A stretch of 64,000 nucleotides of DNA from an uncultured Saprospiraceae bacterium (GCA_938007965.1 CALLMH010000045.1:1-64000), one strand, 5' to 3'; numbered from the stretch's first letter, positions 1-10,944 are shown. Notes: generated by a model from the sequence alone, not told the origin. Numbers and translations: made by a program.

Positions 1-1097
1 GGCATTTGTTGTGCACTTATTTTTGCTATTTTAGGAGATATGCATCTAACTGGACTCCATTCCGAATCATCGAACTCAGTTTTATTCCAACCACTTATTT
101 CAAATCTTGCATCGTAAGTATCTCCGCCATAGATATTATCAAAAACGATCGGTCCAGTCGAACCTGACCAATTTTCATCAGAATAAAAATCTTTTTGACT
201 TCCGTCAGCATAAGTGAGTTTGATGTATAGACGAGCAGCGGGAACACCATATGACAGATCCTTTTCGGATTCTGGGTCTCTTTTCCAAGAAATATTTTGT
301 CCATAAAACCCATTTCCCATGATTATGCCTATTGCATTTTTTCCATTTTTGATGTTCTTAGAAATATCGTAGCTGATATAATACGCTTGCTTGTCGTAAT
401 TAGATGGTGCGGGGTCTAGGACGTGGTCGCCTATTTTTTCTCCGTTGATATATAGTTCGTAATAGCCGAGCCCACAAATATAAGCTCGTGCGTTTACTAC
501 GTTTTTATCTGCGATCAATTCTCTTCTAAAATAACCAGCGGGTAGACTAGTTACCATGATCGGTGATTTCATTTTACCAGTCTGATAAGCCCGAAAACGA
601 TGTTCTGAGCTTCGAGTATCCTTGTCCAAACTTATCCATTTGGCATCGCCCCAATTGGATTCAGTGACCAATCCCATTTCAAAATATTGTATCGGGGACC
701 AGACCGTTTGTCTATTTTCTTCATCCCAAATTTTTACTTTCCAATAGTATTTATGCATCGGAAGTAATTCCTTTCCCTGATATTTTATATGGGTGGATTG
801 CGAGTTTTTTACTGTATTAGTGTTCCAGATGTCTGCCTCTTTTTCATTTAGTAGTTCAGTATTTGAAGCTACTAGAATTTGATAAGCGGTTTGTGATCGA
901 TTATATCCATCCGCTTGTATTGACCAAGAGAATAGTGGTTGTTTGCTTTCTATGGCGATTGGATTTTTCTGAGCGTCACAAGTAAGGGAGGCGAAAGTAA
1001 GTACCCTTGATTCGGGCTGAACTATCGGCATTTGGTGACAAGCAATCGTTGAGAAGAGAAAGGATAAAAATAGAAAAGTGAAAATGTATTTAATCAT
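1..1097 (-). CDS. alpha-L-rhamnosidase, GH78 family (N-terminal part, cut by window start)
   Basis: The reading frame is open from an ATG at 1097 to the window edge (about 365 codons), so the catalytic barrel lies outside. The N-terminus has a hydrophobic signal ending in STIAC, which looks like a lipobox, so a periplasmic or outer-membrane lipoprotein is likely. After it come a fibronectin-like domain (about residues 40-140, with YWKVKIWDEE) and the rhamnosidase N-terminal jelly roll (YINGEKIGDHVLDPAPSNYDK and GNGFYG), the same order as in the complete GH78 gene at 50739. GH78 enzymes release terminal L-rhamnose by inversion, which suits an ulvan locus. It diverges from the PL28 gene at 1196. 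The 98-bp spacer has a regulon box facing the lyase only; I find none facing this gene. Family identity is confident; substrate is inferred from context. Confidence 0.86.
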   Translation of the reverse strand, partial: MIKYIFTFLFLSFLFSTIACHQMPIVQPESRVLTFASLTCDAQKNPIAIESKQPLFSWSIQADGYNRSQTAYQILVASNTELLNEKEADIWNTNTVKNSQSTHIKYQGKELLPMHKYYWKVKIWDEENRQTVWSPIQYFEMGLVTESNWGDAKWISLDKDTRSSEHRFRAYQTGKMKSPIMVTSLPAGYFRRELIADKNVVNARAYICGLGYYELYINGEKIGDHVLDPAPSNYDKQAYYISYDISKNIKNGKNAIGIIMGNGFYGQNISWKRDPESEKDLSYGVPAARLYIKLTYADGSQKDFYSDENWSGSTGPIVFDNIYGGDTYDARFEISGWNKTEFDDSEWSPVRCISPKIAKISAQQM

Positions 1098-1134
1098 ATT
1101 ATTATTTTTGTTTCTCTCCTTCCTTGATAAGGAT

Positions 1135-1179
1135 CAGCATAGTACAGGACGCATATAATTACTAGATATAGTATTCTTA
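1135..1179 (+). promoter_or_regulatory. Regulon box and -7 element for the PL28 lyase gene
   Basis: CAGCAT-AGTA-CAGGAC at 1135-1150, then exactly 21 nt, then TATTCTTA at 1172-1179. The ATG at 1196 follows 16 nt later, so the leader is very short. Same architecture as twelve other sites in the window. Confidence 0.8.
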
Positions 1180-1195
1180 CATAAATATACAAAAT

Positions 1196-2755
1196 ATGAA
1201 AAAAAATACGATTAATTATTTTTTAGTTTGTTGTTCAATGGTTCTTTCTCTTTATGCAACAGCTCAGGGTATAGCACCTGATGAAGATACGAATCCAGAT
1301 CTTACATGTCCTGCTTCGGGCGAATTCCAAAATGATGAAACTCGAGATGTAGATATACCCAATAAAGTTAATGTAGGAGCTGTAGATGATAGAACTTGTT
1401 ATTCGGATTACAGCGAAAGTATGGTTTATGGTACGACGTGGGGCGTTTACAATATAACACATAATTCTAATCATTGGGATTCACCTGGTACACTACAACC
1501 TAGAATAGAGCGCTCACTGAGCAGATCTAATGAGGCTGGAGTAGGAAGCTATGCACGATTTACGGGTACTTTGAGAATTCTTGAAGTCGGTGATACATCA
1601 GGAGAAAATAACGATGGAAGCTACTTTATGCAAACTAAAGGTAGACATACTGGCGGTGGAGGTGCTGCGGATCCGGCCATATGCCTATATTTAGCAATGC
1701 CTGTATATGGAGATGATGGGAATGGTAATCAGGTCCAAGTATCCTTTGATATTGTGAGAGAACAGATCAACTTTAGAGGAGGGTCGGGTGCTGACGGAAG
1801 AACTATCGTTTTCTTAAGAAATGTACTCAAAGATGAGTTGATAGATATTGAACTAGAAGTAGGTTTTAGACAAGATCCTGATAATCCAAATTTAAAAATA
1901 CATTATTCTGATGCGGTAATAGGGGGGGAAGTCTTTAATTGGAATATTCCTGAACCTGAGCGAGGCACTCAGTCAGGTATTCGATATGGTGCATATCGTG
2001 TGAAGGGAGGAAGAGCTCAAATGAGATGGGCTAATACTACATATGATAAAGTAGAAATTGTAGACGAATCAGGCCCTTTGCCTTGCAGTGATTGTGTGCT
2101 TTTGAGAAATGTAGAAACAGGCCAGTTCCTAACCACTGCAAATGGAAGTGCTGAGCCAGTCTCCATGTCAGATTCAGCGGAAGATAGGACTACTCATTGG
2201 CGGCTTGTAGAAAGTGGTGCTTTTATAAATATAGATAGTGACAGTGAAGAAGGGGGGACAGGTATATTACGAGCACCAGGTGCTGGTGGTCCTGGAGGAC
2301 CTTTTGTGATTTTAAGTACTCTAAAAGCTCCACCGGCGGCGGACTCAGATAAAACATGGACCGCACATTATGATGAAATGTCTGATACATATAGATTTGA
2401 ATCTAGAACAGCTGGCAGGTATCTATACCAAAATACTGATGGAACATTAACACATAGTGAAGCTCCTGATACGGATAATAGAAGCGTATGGAAAGTTATG
2501 CCAGTCGACGCAATATCATCAATAGAAAATACTGCATCCAATGTCGAGGCGTTGACCCTATATCCAAATCCAGTCCAGCAAAATGACTATCTGACTATCA
2601 AAAGCAATAGTAATCAAGGATACCAAATATTTAATATGCAAGGAATGCTTATCAAAAGCGGGACAGAAAAAGCTATTAAAATGGATCTGGAAAAAGGGAT
2701 CTATATCTTAAGACACATCAATGGTTCTAAAGCTGAAAGATTCATTGTCTATTAA
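1196..2755 (+). CDS. Secreted ulvan lyase, PL28-type, with trefoil-like domain and T9SS sorting tail
   Basis: 519 residues. Signal peptide about 1-24. Residues about 28-290 form a beta-jelly-roll domain that I recognise as PL28 ulvan lyase; conserved features include [11 protein letters not shown] (Lys148), DPAICLYLA and [12 protein letters not shown] (Tyr264/Tyr267), a Lys and Tyr arrangement consistent with a lyase active site. PL28 enzymes cut rhamnose-3-sulfate-(1,4)-uronate bonds by beta-elimination and leave unsaturated uronates, the substrate of the neighbouring GH105. Residues about 298-437 are a trefoil-like domain ([12 protein letters not shown], later RYLYQN) shared with the genes at 8906 and 36666. 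The last 70 residues are a type A T9SS sorting domain ([14 protein letters not shown] to ERFIVY), so the enzyme is exported and probably surface-anchored. A regulon box lies just upstream and a hairpin follows the stop. Confidence 0.82.
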   Translation: MKKNTINYFLVCCSMVLSLYATAQGIAPDEDTNPDLTCPASGEFQNDETRDVDIPNKVNVGAVDDRTCYSDYSESMVYGTTWGVYNITHNSNHWDSPGTLQPRIERSLSRSNEAGVGSYARFTGTLRILEVGDTSGENNDGSYFMQTKGRHTGGGGAADPAICLYLAMPVYGDDGNGNQVQVSFDIVREQINFRGGSGADGRTIVFLRNVLKDELIDIELEVGFRQDPDNPNLKIHYSDAVIGGEVFNWNIPEPERGTQSGIRYGAYRVKGGRAQMRWANTTYDKVEIVDESGPLPCSDCVLLRNVETGQFLTTANGSAEPVSMSDSAEDRTTHWRLVESGAFINIDSDSEEGGTGILRAPGAGGPGGPFVILSTLKAPPAADSDKTWTAHYDEMSDTYRFESRTAGRYLYQNTDGTLTHSEAPDTDNRSVWKVMPVDAISSIENTASNVEALTLYPNPVQQNDYLTIKSNSNQGYQIFNMQGMLIKSGTEKAIKMDLEKGIYILRHINGSKAERFIVY

Positions 2756-2764
2756 ACATATAAT

Positions 2765-2953
2765 TTAATTGGTGGGGGTACTTCCCCACCAATTATTCTT
2801 AGGATTGAAGTTAGGAGATAATATATCCATACGTTGTTTTTCTAAATGAGGCATCTTTATTGATGCTACTTCATTGAGATGCGCTTTTTCTAAATCGGCA
2901 TTGTATAATGAGTCTTGTAATGGAATATAATTCTTTGAGATAGTAAAACTCAT
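2765..2953 (-). pseudogene. Short coding-like remnant of unknown origin
   Basis: A 62-codon frame between the PL28 gene and the sulfatase. Translation upstream of its ATG continues sensibly for ten codons (FPHQEVNDGH) to a stop at 2984-2986, so the first Met is probably not a real start. The sequence (ISKNYIPLQDSLY, MPHLEKQRMDIL, NFNPKNNWWG) reads like the tail of a larger protein, not like noise, but I cannot name the family. Its last codons are encoded by the terminator hairpin at 2767-2794. I see no signal peptide or promoter. It may be the 3' remnant of a deleted PUL enzyme, or a chance ORF. Confidence 0.3.
2767..2794. terminator. Hairpin after the PL28 gene
   Basis: AATTGGTGGGG (2767-2777) pairs perfectly with CCCCACCAATT (2784-2794) around a 6-nt loop, 11 nt after the lyase stop codon and between convergent units. 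It probably ends transcription rightward and perhaps leftward too. The T-tract is weak. Confidence 0.65.
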
Positions 2954-3026
2954 ATGCCCATCGTTAACCTCTTGGTGAGGAAATTAGGAGATTGGTAAGA
3001 CAATGTATTGAGTATGGATCATTTAT

Positions 3027-4778
3027 TCACTTCAGTTCTCTAACCGCGACTTTCACCTTTTTGCTCGGTTTATATCCGATCCTATGCGATTGGGCCAATA
3101 TATAATCATCATCGTTACTAGGAATGGAAATAGGATCTGTATAGATGGACCATGAGTCTTGTTGAGTACTTTTGGGAGTAATTTTTCTATAGCTTATAGA
3201 AGCACCTTCGGTAGAGCAATATATCTCTACTTTCCCATCCAATATTCTAATGATCGGTGAACTGGTCACGGGCTGTGTAGTCTTATTACTCCAAAGACGA
3301 TTAATTAAATCTCGCTCCGATAGATTTGGTTCATCATCAATCTCTACGAGCCAACGGGTCATTTCATTTTTCAACTCCTCTAGTTTTTCTTTATGTGCTG
3401 GATGCTGAGCTAAATTATTCAATTCATGAGGGTCAAGTTTACAGTCAAATAATTCTTCTACTGGCTTACTTCCTCTAAACCACTGCCTCTGGATACTATC
3501 CAGTTGTCCCTCATCTCGTAATCTCAATAACTCTTGCATCGTTGGTATTCTTTCTCGATAAACAATAGGGAGATAGTAAGGCTGCTCGGGTCTATAATTT
3601 TTGATATACTTAAATCGGTCATCTCTTACTGCACGAATCACATCAGTCACTCCATCAAATCGATCAGCAGCGGCATGAATATATTGTCGTTCTTCTTTAG
3701 ACTTATAATCACCAAGAAAAGCTTGACCTTGCATATAATCCAATGGATCGATACCAACCAATGACAAAAGCGAAGGTGCGAAATCTATAAAACTAATAAG
3801 CTGATCATCTATTGTACCTGAATTGACTTTATTGGGGAATCGTATAATCATAGGCGTGTTCAAACCAGAATCGTAAACCAGTCGTTTTTGTCTAGGTAAT
3901 GGTCCTCCATGGTCTCCGTAGAACATGATAATCGTGTTTTCTAGTAAACCATCTTTTTCCAATTGATTTAATATGGCACCTACTTGTCTATCCATTTCGG
4001 AAATATTATTGTACAATTTCCACATATCATTGCGTACCACATCAGTATCTGGGAGATAAGGTGGGATAGGGAATTTAGTATTTTTGGATAAATGAACAGG
4101 TGTCTTGACTTCAGTCATTCTTCCTGGCTTCCAAGTGTAAGAGGTGTCTCCTGCATGGTAATGTCGGGTCTCAATATGTCGATGCCCATAAGGCTCAAAT
4201 AGGCCAGATTCATGTGTTTCTGTAAAATTGAAAACGGAAAAAAACGGTTGATTATCACTTCTATTTCGCCAATGAGCATATTTACTACTCTCGTCCCAAG
4301 CTGTTTGTGGAGCTTTGAATTGGTAATCTTCTTTATAGTTATTGGTACAGTAGTAACCTTCCACTCGCAGTAATTCACTGATCATTTTTACTTGCGGTGG
4401 TGGGACAGCTTCATATGCGGGCAGTCCTGTATTGTCCATGTTAGAATTCGTGCGCATGTGGTTTGCGCCAATACTTGAGGGGTACATCCCTGTGACAATC
4501 GCAGCACGACTCGGTGCACAAACTCCTGATGTAGAGTATAGATTGGGATAAATTACTCCTTCTTGTACTAATCGACTAAGATTTGGAGTCTGAATAGTAG
4601 AATCACCAAATGGTGGAATGTATGCACCCATATCTTCGGTGACCAACCATAAAATATTGGGTCGTTCGTTAGATAATATAGCCTGTTTTTCGTGAGGTCT
4701 AGGATGGCAATTTCCAATTAGAAAGACATTTACTAATATAACGATCATATAAATAAATGCCTTCTTATAGGATATCAT
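3027..4778 (-). CDS. S1 family sulfatase lipoprotein (heparan N-sulfatase-like)
   Basis: 583 residues. N-terminal signal with lipobox LIGNC (Cys24), so a periplasmic or outer-membrane lipoprotein. The sulfatase core starts at about residue 40 (PNILWLVTEDMG, metal-binding Asp). The formylglycine motif is C-A-P-S-R at Cys87, followed by AAIVTGMYPSS. FYGDHGGPLPRQK later supplies the second metal-binding Asp-His. The form resembles the SulfAtlas S1_8 / N-sulfoglucosamine sulfohydrolase group; in an ulvan locus the likely target is a sulfated rhamnose at an oligosaccharide end. An extra C-terminal beta-domain (about 515-583) follows the sulfatase fold. It is the last gene of the GH3-GH105-sulfatase operon, 101 bp after GH105. 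It needs a sulfatase-maturing enzyme, not present here. The subfamily is my inference. Confidence 0.88.
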   Translation of the reverse strand: MISYKKAFIYMIVILVNVFLIGNCHPRPHEKQAILSNERPNILWLVTEDMGAYIPPFGDSTIQTPNLSRLVQEGVIYPNLYSTSGVCAPSRAAIVTGMYPSSIGANHMRTNSNMDNTGLPAYEAVPPPQVKMISELLRVEGYYCTNNYKEDYQFKAPQTAWDESSKYAHWRNRSDNQPFFSVFNFTETHESGLFEPYGHRHIETRHYHAGDTSYTWKPGRMTEVKTPVHLSKNTKFPIPPYLPDTDVVRNDMWKLYNNISEMDRQVGAILNQLEKDGLLENTIIMFYGDHGGPLPRQKRLVYDSGLNTPMIIRFPNKVNSGTIDDQLISFIDFAPSLLSLVGIDPLDYMQGQAFLGDYKSKEERQYIHAAADRFDGVTDVIRAVRDDRFKYIKNYRPEQPYYLPIVYRERIPTMQELLRLRDEGQLDSIQRQWFRGSKPVEELFDCKLDPHELNNLAQHPAHKEKLEELKNEMTRWLVEIDDEPNLSERDLINRLWSNKTTQPVTSSPIIRILDGKVEIYCSTEGASISYRKITPKSTQQDSWSIYTDPISIPSNDDDYILAQSHRIGYKPSKKVKVAVRELK

Positions 4779-4879
4779 ATGTTTATGGTATTAAAATTAT
4801 TAATGGTTCAATATTTTGTACACGCAGCGGTATTACACGACCAATCAAATAAAAATCATTCTAAAAAAATATAGTGCTT

Positions 4880-6004
4880 TCAATCCAATTTCAATACTTC
4901 GCTGCCTGCAAGCAAATAAGCACCAGTTCCAAAGTTTTGCCAGCTATTCGCATTGGCAGGTTCAGGAAATGCGCCGATATTTTGTACCCATCCGATCATA
5001 CCATTGTCATGCTGACAAGCAGCTAGTGCTGTCCATGCTTTTTTGACAGCGGGTGCATATTCTTCTTTATCTAGCATGCCATTATTAACACCCCACGCCA
5101 ATGCGAATGTATAGAATCCACTTCCGCTAACCTCTCCGTGGTCATATGTTTCGGGACATAGAAGACTGGTGCGCCATAAACCATCTTCGGGTTGGATTTC
5201 TAATAATCTACTGGCCATTTCTTTATACAGATTTTCGTAGAATGGACGATGTTTATAATCATTAGGCATATCATCTAAGATCAAAGCCAGTCCTCCAATT
5301 ACCCAGCCATTTCCACGTGACCAAAATATCTTTTTCCCATTAGGTTCTTTTTTGTCTTCCTTATTTACACCCCACAAGAATCGCTTATCTCTAGCAAATA
5401 GTCGTTCCTCTTTATCATATAATTGATTATAGGTCTCCATATAATACGTGTGCATATCGTCTAGATACTTTTCATTTTGGGTATGTTTAGCGTACAGAGT
5501 TATCACCGGAGGCGCCATGAATAGCGCATCACACCACCACCATAAGATGTTTTTGGTTTTGTCTTTATCCGTTCCATCTTTCCATTTATTAGGTTCGTAC
5601 AGATGTGTATTTAAAAACTCTTTGGTAGGTGCTAGGTTTACAAAATTTTTCCTCTTAAAAGCTTCTTCGATATACAAATAGCTGTATGCGATGACTATGT
5701 CATCTGCATGGAATACTCGTTTGTATGGTTGCCAATCATTATGATATCCTTGATTTTTTAGAGCTGCTTTATAGATTTGATTATTGGTCGTTCGATGCGC
5801 CCGTGCAACACCTACGTAGTATGCCCCAGCGGTCCAATCTGTAGGGGCTAGCGCAAAAATCGGATGTGCTTCTTGCCACTCTAGAGCTTTAATCATCGAG
5901 GATTCTATGTCAGATTTATCGAAGGCTTTTTGCGCATACAGTTTTGGGCTACATGATAAATTGATTGTAGCTAACAATATGGATAGTTGTAATAGTAACT
6001 TCAT
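4880..6004 (-). CDS. Unsaturated uronyl hydrolase, GH105
   Basis: 374 residues, usual GH105 length. Signal with lipobox NLSC (Cys18). GH105 enzymes hydrate the 4,5-double bond that lyases leave on the non-reducing-end uronate, so the sugar opens and leaves. Characteristic segments of the (alpha/alpha)6 barrel are visible: HADD (99-102), [12 protein letters not shown] with the catalytic-type Asp159, [14 protein letters not shown], and [17 protein letters not shown]. It is the direct partner of the PL28, PL24, PL25 and PL40-like lyases in this window. It lies 8 nt after the GH3 gene in the same operon. Confidence 0.9.
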   Translation of the reverse strand: MKLLLQLSILLATINLSCSPKLYAQKAFDKSDIESSMIKALEWQEAHPIFALAPTDWTAGAYYVGVARAHRTTNNQIYKAALKNQGYHNDWQPYKRVFHADDIVIAYSYLYIEEAFKRKNFVNLAPTKEFLNTHLYEPNKWKDGTDKDKTKNILWWWCDALFMAPPVITLYAKHTQNEKYLDDMHTYYMETYNQLYDKEERLFARDKRFLWGVNKEDKKEPNGKKIFWSRGNGWVIGGLALILDDMPNDYKHRPFYENLYKEMASRLLEIQPEDGLWRTSLLCPETYDHGEVSGSGFYTFALAWGVNNGMLDKEEYAPAVKKAWTALAACQHDNGMIGWVQNIGAFPEPANANSWQNFGTGAYLLAGSEVLKLD

Positions 6005-6012
6005 TGTAATTG

Positions 6013-8325
6013 TTATTTTTTGAGTTTAAATTTTGTTTCTAAATACTCCTTTGACGAAGTACCCACCATTACTGTATAATCTCCCGCTTCTAATATTTTT
6101 GTCATTTCCATCCCAGTAAATTCTAACATTTTCGGTGTTATTGTAAAGGAGATCGTTTTACTCTGACCCGCATCCAATTCAATTTTTTCAAATGCTTTTA
6201 GTTCTTTGTCAGGTCTGGTTACCGAGCCAATGTCGTCCTTGATGTACATCTGTACGACTTCTTTGGCTTTTACTTCACCAGTGTTGGTGATGGTTACACT
6301 TACTTCTACAGTCGTATTAGGTGTCATTTCCTCGGTAGATGTTTTCAGATCAGAATACTCAAACGTAGTATAGCTCAATCCATGACCAAACGGATAGATA
6401 GGTCCATCTTCTAGAAATAAATACCCTTTTTTATAGTTGATTTCTTTCATGCTGTAGTGAAAAGGCAATTGTCCGATAGACCGCGGAATGGTCACAGGTG
6501 ATTTGCCAGAAGGGGAAGTCTCGCCAAAAATTATTTTTGCAGTAGATTCGTCTCCAAACTCACTTAAATCCCAAGTATCTAAAATCGCATCAGCTTTTTC
6601 GGCAATCGTATTGATGGCTAGGGTACGGCGATGTTTTAGTACTACGATGACGGGTTTTCCTAGCGCTTTGATCTTTTCTACCAATTCATCTTGTGCTCCT
6701 ACTGGCTCAATCGTCGCTCTATCACCGTAGGTATTTTTGAAGTAAGCCTCTTTCGCTGTATATTCGTCTCCACCCAAAAACAAAATACAGAGGTCGGATT
6801 CTTTTGCGAGATTAAGCATCTTATCGATAGCTGCAGGATCTCTTCCTAGTAAGTTCGGATTTCCTTTGGTCTGATCTGTTAGTTGAAAACCTTTCTCAGT
6901 AGTAAATTGTGTATCAGTCCCCGCTACAGATTCGAACATGGCTTGCGTGTTTTTTTTGACAAGCGGACCCAATAATGCAATTTTTCTTGATTTGTTTTTG
7001 GTTAATGGTAGTGTTTGATTTTCATTTTTCAATAAAATAATAGACTCTAAATCTGCCTCCTTAGCCAATGCTAATGAAGATTCTGCACGAACTCCTTTTT
7101 CTACTGCTGGAATGTCGATATACGGATTATCGAATAGACCTAGTATGAACTTCGTTCTAAGCACACGTCTGACTGATCTATCAATTAATTTTTCTATTTC
7201 AGGATTGGTTTTTACCATTTTGGGAAGGTAAGAATATGAATCCTCGGCATATAAGTCGACATCGATACCTGCATCTAGACCCATGAATGCAGCATCTTCG
7301 GGAGATTCTGCTACTTTCATAAAGTAGTGTAGCCGAGCGATATCATTTGAGTCAGAAACTACGTATCCGAGGAAGCCCCATAGTTTTCTTAAGATTCCTG
7401 TCAGTAGTGCCTTATTGGCATGTGTAGCGATACCGTTTAAGTCTCCATGTGATGCCATTATACCGAGAGTTCTTGCTTCTTTGACAGCTGCCTCAAAAGG
7501 CGGATATATTTCGTCGATTAATGTTCTTTCAGATATTTCTACTGCAGCGAAATTGGAGCCTCCGAGCACTTGACCATATCCGGCAAAATGCTTAGCCACT
7601 GCACCGATGTGTGTACCATTGCCCAGTCCTTCATAATCACCCTGTACTCCTTTGATAGCATTGACCACCATACGCGTAGTCAAGTATGTATCCTCTCCAA
7701 AAGCTTCGCTCATCCTTCCAAAACGGGGATCACGTACGATATCCGCCTCAGGCGAATGACACATGTGCATCCCTCGTAGGCGGGCTTCTTTTCCAACTAC
7801 ATCCCACATTCTATTTACCAATTCTGGGTTGAAGGAAGCGGCAGAGGTTAGTGGTCTGCCAAATTTTGTACACCCTTTGGCATCGACGCCATTATACGAT
7901 TCTGTAACAAAGAGTGCAGGAATGCCCCATCGATTATTCTTTATGATATATTTTTGGAGTTCGTTATTCATTTTTGCCGCGGCGACTGGATTGATATGTT
8001 CACCAGGATTTTTGACTCCCGCTATACCTAATTTTAGTTTTTTTATGACTCGATCCGAAAGTTTTAAGTTGCCATTTTCATCAGGCTTGGCTCCTATATT
8101 GGCGTGAAAAATCCTCATTTGTGCAACTTTTTCTTCCAGTGACATCAGTGGCAGCAATGCCTCAACCCGCTCCTCGATGCTCAAGGTAGCATCTTTGTAA
8201 TCGTAAGAATTAGAAGTGTCCACATCGTAAGCATTAACATCTGGAGTAGAATTAACGCGCTTGGAAGCACAGGAATTCAATAATATGCTTGAAATAGTTA
8301 AAGTTAGGAGGAGTATTTTTTTCAT
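6013..8325 (-). CDS. Beta-glycosidase, GH3 (beta-glucosidase / beta-xylosidase type) lipoprotein
   Basis: 770 residues from the ATG at 8325. A longer frame begins at 8358, but only the internal Met gives a normal lipoprotein signal (MKKILLLTL to LLNSC, lipid Cys19), so I choose 8325. The GH3 N-terminal barrel is clear: [21 protein letters not shown], and [12 protein letters not shown] with the nucleophile Asp325. The alpha/beta sandwich domain and a C-terminal fibronectin III-like domain (about 660-770) follow. In ulvan degradation a GH3 is expected to remove beta-linked xylose or glucose-type residues; the exact sugar cannot be read here. First gene of the GH3-GH105-sulfatase operon. Its regulon promoter sits about 180 bp upstream, an unusually long leader for this locus. 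Confidence 0.9.
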   Translation of the reverse strand: MKKILLLTLTISSILLNSCASKRVNSTPDVNAYDVDTSNSYDYKDATLSIEERVEALLPLMSLEEKVAQMRIFHANIGAKPDENGNLKLSDRVIKKLKLGIAGVKNPGEHINPVAAAKMNNELQKYIIKNNRWGIPALFVTESYNGVDAKGCTKFGRPLTSAASFNPELVNRMWDVVGKEARLRGMHMCHSPEADIVRDPRFGRMSEAFGEDTYLTTRMVVNAIKGVQGDYEGLGNGTHIGAVAKHFAGYGQVLGGSNFAAVEISERTLIDEIYPPFEAAVKEARTLGIMASHGDLNGIATHANKALLTGILRKLWGFLGYVVSDSNDIARLHYFMKVAESPEDAAFMGLDAGIDVDLYAEDSYSYLPKMVKTNPEIEKLIDRSVRRVLRTKFILGLFDNPYIDIPAVEKGVRAESSLALAKEADLESIILLKNENQTLPLTKNKSRKIALLGPLVKKNTQAMFESVAGTDTQFTTEKGFQLTDQTKGNPNLLGRDPAAIDKMLNLAKESDLCILFLGGDEYTAKEAYFKNTYGDRATIEPVGAQDELVEKIKALGKPVIVVLKHRRTLAINTIAEKADAILDTWDLSEFGDESTAKIIFGETSPSGKSPVTIPRSIGQLPFHYSMKEINYKKGYLFLEDGPIYPFGHGLSYTTFEYSDLKTSTEEMTPNTTVEVSVTITNTGEVKAKEVVQMYIKDDIGSVTRPDKELKAFEKIELDAGQSKTISFTITPKMLEFTGMEMTKILEAGDYTVMVGTSSKEYLETKFKLKK

Positions 8326-8506
8326 TAATGTTTTATTTGATAAATGCGAATGATTCATTATGTAGTACTTTATTGTCTAATTGTACATTCAATAAATAGC
8401 GGTTTTCTGTCTTGTTTAATTTGGGAATATTCATCTCAAAGTCTTCAAAATATCCATCCAGATTTCAATCTAATGATAATACATAGATAGTAATTTCTAT
8501 GATGAT

Positions 8507-8551
8507 TAAAGTTATGATATAATGAAATAGTGTATATCCTGTACTGTCAGG
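8507..8551 (-). promoter_or_regulatory. Regulon box and -7 element for the GH3-GH105-sulfatase operon
   Basis: On the minus strand: CCTGAC-AGTA-CAGGAT (8551-8536), 21 nt, then TAACTTTA (8514-8507). The left half deviates from CAGnAT, but the right half, spacing and -7 element are intact. GH3 start lies 181 nt downstream. Confidence 0.72.
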
Positions 8552-8843
8552 TATCAAGTAAAATCACTTATTACATATTGGTGACTAATCCTTATACTGT
8601 CTATATTTTTTAGTGATTCTGAATCTTGATTAGTATCCTGCTGAATATACTAAAGACCAATGCGTATAGCAAGCATAGTGTACATAAAACTTATATTGGA
8701 AAACTTATCGATATATATGATCACATTTAATTTACTTACTGAATTTGGATTATTTGGATGCATAAAATTCGTTAGATTTCATTTAAAGATCGATTTATTT
8801 AAAGCATAGGAGGGATCGTCTGATTCTGAGAAACTGGTTAACT

Positions 8844-8888
8844 CAGTATGGTACAGGATACTTATATTTTATGTATATTTTATATTGC
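8844..8888 (+). promoter_or_regulatory. Regulon box and -7 element for the second PL28-type gene
   Basis: CAGTAT-GGTA-CAGGAT at 8844-8859, 21 nt, TATATTGC at 8881-8888. A possible TTG start at 8885 overlaps this -7 element, so translation should begin at the ATG at 8906. Confidence 0.8.
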
Positions 8889-8905
8889 AAAATAAATATA
8901 CAGTT

Positions 8906-10879
8906 ATGTTAAAGAATTCGCTCAATTATCTCACTTTAAGCTGTTTTACATTTCTTTCATTCTTCTTGACAGGGCAGTACGAACTTTCTGCTGATGGTAT
9001 CTTGGGAATTGATAATATTGCCGCTACTGGAGAAGTCAATACAGCGCAAGTGCAGGATAGTCAAGCGATGATAATATCGGATTCAGGAGATGCCCAAAAC
9101 GAACATAATTGGGGAATCTTTCCACTGATGCAAGATTTAGTATGTACAGCACCTGACGAAGATACCAATCCTGATCTGAGTTGTCCAGATTCTGGAATGT
9201 TTCAAAATAATGATACTCAAAATGTAGACATACCAGGCTCCGTGAATGTAGGAACTATGGATGATAGATCATGCTATGCAGATTATAGTGAAAGTACAGT
9301 TTACGGTGACACTTGGGGTGTATATAATATAACTGAGAATTCCAATCACTGGGATGCAGCAAATACATTGCAACCTCGATTGGAGCGTTCATTGAGTCGA
9401 TCTGGTGAATCAGGAGTAGGAAGTTATGCAAAATTTACGGGTACTCTACGAATTCTGGAAGTTGGTGATACGTCAGGAGATATTAATGACGGGAGCTATT
9501 TAATGCAAGCTAAAGGAAAACACACTGGCGGTGGCGGCGCACCAGATCCGGCAATATGTTTGTATCTAGCAAAGCCTGTATATGGTACTGACTGTGATGG
9601 TAACCAATCACAAGTTTCGTTTGATATTTATAGAGAACAGATTAATTATCGTGGAGGGGAAGGAGCTGGTGGAAGATCTATTGTTTTTCTTAGAAATGTA
9701 GAAAAAGACGAAATAGTTGATATTGAACTAGAGGTAGGTTTCAGGGAAGACCCTAATTACCCAGCGTTAAAAGTGCATTATGCTGACGCAATAATAGGAG
9801 GTGAAGCTTTTAATTGGAATATTCCTGAACCAGATCGAGGTCTAGAATCTGGTATTAGATATGGAGCTTATCGTGTAAAAGGAGGTAGAGCTCAAATGAG
9901 ATGGTCAAATACTACCTACGAAAAAGTGGAAGTCGTAGATGATTCAGACCCAACAGATGCCATTGTTAGATTAAGAAATGTAGCTACAGGAGAATTCTTG
10001 ACTGCTGGGGGAGGAGGATCTCAGCCTGTCACAATGTCTACTTCAGGAGATGCTGAAAACACACATTGGAAGATATTTACAAATGCCAATTATAAATATA
10101 ACATAGACAGTGAAACCACATCAGGTGGCCCTGGAGTACTGCGAGGGCTGAATTCTGGAAGTGACTATTTAGTTGTAAGTACTCTAAAAGCTCCGCCGAC
10201 AACTGATATTGATAAAAGTTGGACGATAGAATATGACCCAAATACTGAGACATACAGATTTTTATCAAGATTTATGAATAGGTACTTGTATCAAAATGAA
10301 GATGGAACCGTAACGCAAACTGTAGCGGACGCTACTGATAATAGAAGCGTGTGGGAGGCAATACCATTGAGTAGCATATTGCCGCTCGACTTTTTTAGTT
10401 TTACAGCTCAGAGTGTAAAATTAGGTACTCAATTAAACTGGGAAATTGGCAACGTTGTGAACAATAGCTATTTTGAAGTATTAAAAGCTAATGATTTCAA
10501 TGAGTTTAAAAGTATTGGGCGAATTGAAAATGATAATCGTAAAAAATACTATCAATTCATAGATCCCGAAATTTCTAGGCAGACCAGTTATTATAAAATA
10601 AAACAGGTAGATATTGATGGCGAATTTAGCTTTTCTAAGCTTGTAAGCGTTAAACCTAATGTTGAATCAGCTGCCTTAGATTTATATCCAAATCCAGTTC
10701 AGCGGAATGATTATCTGACTATTAATAGTGGAAGTCCACACGGCTATCAAATATTTAATTCGCAAGGAGTACTCATTAGAAAGGTTTCGGATAATACATT
10801 TAGAGTAGATTTAGAAAAAGGGATTTATTTTTTAAAGCCAAACCATAGTTCTGAAGTAGAACGATTTATTGTCTATTAA
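8906..10879 (+). CDS. Secreted PL28-type ulvan lyase, larger paralog with trefoil-like, FN3-like and T9SS sorting domains
   Basis: 657 residues from the ATG at 8906; an upstream in-frame TTG (8885) overlaps the promoter and is rejected. The signal peptide ends near FFLTGQ. The catalytic jelly roll (about residues 85-345) is closely similar to the gene at 1196, with [20 protein letters not shown] and [12 protein letters not shown] all kept, so it is probably active. Then come the trefoil-like domain (about 350-485; [15 protein letters not shown]), an FN3-like segment (about 495-590; [27 protein letters not shown]), and a type A T9SS sorting domain ([12 protein letters not shown] to RFIVY). Oddly, between signal and catalytic domain there is a fragment ([18 protein letters not shown]) matching part of the trefoil-like domain ([18 protein letters not shown]). 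It has its own regulon promoter. Confidence 0.8.
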   Translation: MLKNSLNYLTLSCFTFLSFFLTGQYELSADGILGIDNIAATGEVNTAQVQDSQAMIISDSGDAQNEHNWGIFPLMQDLVCTAPDEDTNPDLSCPDSGMFQNNDTQNVDIPGSVNVGTMDDRSCYADYSESTVYGDTWGVYNITENSNHWDAANTLQPRLERSLSRSGESGVGSYAKFTGTLRILEVGDTSGDINDGSYLMQAKGKHTGGGGAPDPAICLYLAKPVYGTDCDGNQSQVSFDIYREQINYRGGEGAGGRSIVFLRNVEKDEIVDIELEVGFREDPNYPALKVHYADAIIGGEAFNWNIPEPDRGLESGIRYGAYRVKGGRAQMRWSNTTYEKVEVVDDSDPTDAIVRLRNVATGEFLTAGGGGSQPVTMSTSGDAENTHWKIFTNANYKYNIDSETTSGGPGVLRGLNSGSDYLVVSTLKAPPTTDIDKSWTIEYDPNTETYRFLSRFMNRYLYQNEDGTVTQTVADATDNRSVWEAIPLSSILPLDFFSFTAQSVKLGTQLNWEIGNVVNNSYFEVLKANDFNEFKSIGRIENDNRKKYYQFIDPEISRQTSYYKIKQVDIDGEFSFSKLVSVKPNVESAALDLYPNPVQRNDYLTINSGSPHGYQIFNSQGVLIRKVSDNTFRVDLEKGIYFLKPNHSSEVERFIVY

Positions 10880-10944
10880 AATCAATATGCGATCTCTCAA
10901 GTAAAAACAAATGAAGAGAATTTTAATTCCATTTCAAGCTTAAG

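Larger units (their letters stand above)
8326..8905. other. Divergent control region between the GH3 operon and the second PL28 gene
   Basis: No gene of convincing size. It holds two regulon promoters: one facing left (8507-8551) and one facing right (8844-8888). The leftward unit has an untranslated leader of about 175 nt; the rightward one has fewer than 20 nt. The 290 bp between the two boxes are AT-rich and I see no other structure in them. Confidence 0.6.

Noticed and set aside
95-313. Minus-strand 72-codon frame at the window start
   Set aside because: It lies in another frame within the GH78 coding region, whose translation is continuous and recognisable.
2767-2794. Hairpin as the end of a mobile element
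   Set aside because: It has no partner repeat and sits directly after a stop codon, so a terminator is the simpler explanation.
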